Origin: Clostridiales bacterium
GTDB taxonomy: Bacteria > Bacillota_A > Clostridia > Oscillospirales > Oscillospiraceae
DNA length: 6,521 nucleotides
Direction of reading: 5' to 3'
NCBI GenBank assembly: GCA_022777455.1
Contig: JALFGI010000007.1
Location: 1-6,521, forward strand
Shown here: piece after piece, positions 5,490-6,521 of the stretch
How the letters are laid out: each line of letters opens with the position of its first letter
How positions within the stretch are numbered: the stretch's first letter is position 1
The notes under the pieces: generated by a model
The model's database searches: none
What the model was told of the DNA's origin: nothing
The model's input: only the letters and a program-made list of their open reading frames with translations
Made by a program: the position numbers and the translations under genes

Positions 5490-6506
5490 ATGGAAAAGAA
5501 AATGAATCTTCAGCTTTTTGCCGACAACGTGAACACCACCGCCGATGCGGGGCTGTCCGTTGAAAACAAGACCTTCTACGACCGGGCACTGCTGGAGGAG
5601 GCCAGCCCCAACCTGATCCACATGCAGTTCGGCCAGAAGCGGCCCATCCCCAAAAACGGAGGCAAGCGCATCGAATTCCGCCGCTATGCCGCCCTGCCCA
5701 AGGCCACCCAGCCTCTGACCGAGGGCGTCACCCCCGACGGCCGGAAGATGACCGCCGTGGCGGTGGAGGCAGAGGTGCGCCAGTACGGCGACTATGTGTG
5801 CCTGTCCGATGTGCTGGACCTGACCGCCATTGACAATAACGTTCTGGAAGCCACCCGGGCCGTGGGCCACCAGGCGGGTCTGACCCTGGACACCATCACC
5901 CGGAACGTGCTCCAGTCCGGCACCAACGTTTATTACTGCCCCAAGATCGCCGCCGACGGCACCACCACCCCCGTTTCCGACCGCTCCGGGCTGGACGGCA
6001 CCTGCGTGCTTACCGTGGACGTGGTGAAGAAAATCGCCGCCATGCTGAAGGCCAGCAACGCCCCCAAGTTCGGCGGGGACTATGTGTGCATCCTGCACCC
6101 CTATGTGGCCTATGACATCATGTCCGACCCCCGCTGGGAGGAAATGCACAAGTATTGCAAGCCCGAAAACCAGTTCGAGGGCGAGATCGGCCGGATCGCC
6201 GGCGTCCGCTTCATCGAAACCTCCGAGGCGGCAGTGTACACCGGCACGGAGAACGACTGCCCCGCGGGGCTGGCGGTATTCGGCTGCCTGTTCATTGCAA
6301 ACGGCGCCTACGGCGTCACCGAGGTCACCGGCGGCGGTCTGCAGACCATCATCAAGCAGCTGGGCTCCGCCGGCACCGCTGACCCCCTGAACCAGCGCAG
6401 CACCGTGGGCTGGAAGGCCATGCAGACCGCGGAGATCCTCCAGCAGGCCTACATGTACCGGGTAGAATGCTGCAGCGCCTTCTCCCCCAGCGCCAAGATG
6501 AACTAA
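5490..6506 (+). CDS. Major capsid protein, N4-gp56 family
   Basis: This 338-residue HK97-fold-type coat protein forms the icosahedral shell. Family-specific stretches are RRYAALPKATQPLTEG (64-79), a YGDYVCLSDV segment, a GGDYVCILHPYVAYDIM segment followed by DPRW, a GEIGRIAGVRFIET segment, and the C-terminal GGGLQTIIKQLGSAGTADPL with the following NQRSTVGWK (281-309). These are recognisable as the N4-gp56 family of major capsid proteins common in gut Firmicutes phages. The first residues, MEKKMNLQLFADN, contain MNLQLFA (5-11), which matches the L27-type Prp cleavage motif; processing after A11 would leave a mature chain starting at D12. Start 5490 is chosen by the AAAGGAG site. The ORF is complete, with TAA at 6504-6506. 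The 469-nt gap upstream holds palindromic repeats and could allow separate expression, though no promoter is clear. Confidence 0.95.
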   Translation: MEKKMNLQLFADNVNTTADAGLSVENKTFYDRALLEEASPNLIHMQFGQKRPIPKNGGKRIEFRRYAALPKATQPLTEGVTPDGRKMTAVAVEAEVRQYGDYVCLSDVLDLTAIDNNVLEATRAVGHQAGLTLDTITRNVLQSGTNVYYCPKIAADGTTTPVSDRSGLDGTCVLTVDVVKKIAAMLKASNAPKFGGDYVCILHPYVAYDIMSDPRWEEMHKYCKPENQFEGEIGRIAGVRFIETSEAAVYTGTENDCPAGLAVFGCLFIANGAYGVTEVTGGGLQTIIKQLGSAGTADPLNQRSTVGWKAMQTAEILQQAYMYRVECCSAFSPSAKMN

Positions 6507-6521
6507 GAGATTTTTGTCCGT

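Noticed and set aside
5170..5589. Minus-strand 139-codon open frame overlapping the capsid gene start
   Set aside because: It runs through palindromic repeats and into the capsid gene on the opposite strand; a typical spurious ORF of repeat DNA.

Overview
The window is the packaging-and-capsid block of a tailed phage or prophage. Gene order, all on the + strand, is: small terminase-like protein, large terminase, portal, a small cysteine protease of the Prp type, scaffold-like protein, N4-gp56-family major capsid protein. The high GC content, strong AGGAGG ribosome binding sites, codon choice and style of intergenic palindromes point to a Gram-positive gut anaerobe of the Oscillospiraceae/Ruminococcaceae (Faecalibacterium-like) group. 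The host assignment is inference from sequence style only.

Layout: 1-51 is the probable tail end of an unidentified upstream gene. 52-345 is non-coding and mostly filled by a 223-bp imperfect palindrome. 346-708, 698-2122 and 2112-3878 (terS-like, terL, portal) are tightly packed, with two 11-nt overlaps. 3892-4233 encodes the Prp-like protease, 13 nt after the portal. 4234-4480 is non-coding and holds an array of short hairpins punctuated by CGATAT-type motifs inside a 12-bp inverted repeat. 4481-5020 encodes the scaffold-like protein. 5021-5489 is non-coding and holds a third, nested palindromic element. 5490-6506 encodes the major capsid protein; only 15 nt follow it.

How the genes work together: the terminase pair recognises and pumps DNA through the portal into a procapsid built from major capsid protein around scaffold. 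The most interesting signal is the capsid maturation step. The gene in the protease slot is a homologue of the ribosomal-processing cysteine protease Prp, with the His/Cys pair at the usual spacing (H21, C33). The capsid protein begins with a Prp-type cleavage motif (MNLQLFA), and the scaffold begins with a degenerate version (WLQRFS). The phage thus appears to carry both a Prp-like protease and its two substrates, mimicking the host L27 processing signal.

The second theme is that every sizeable gap in the module is occupied by a different palindromic, MITE/REP-like element, while all the complete genes remain uninterrupted.
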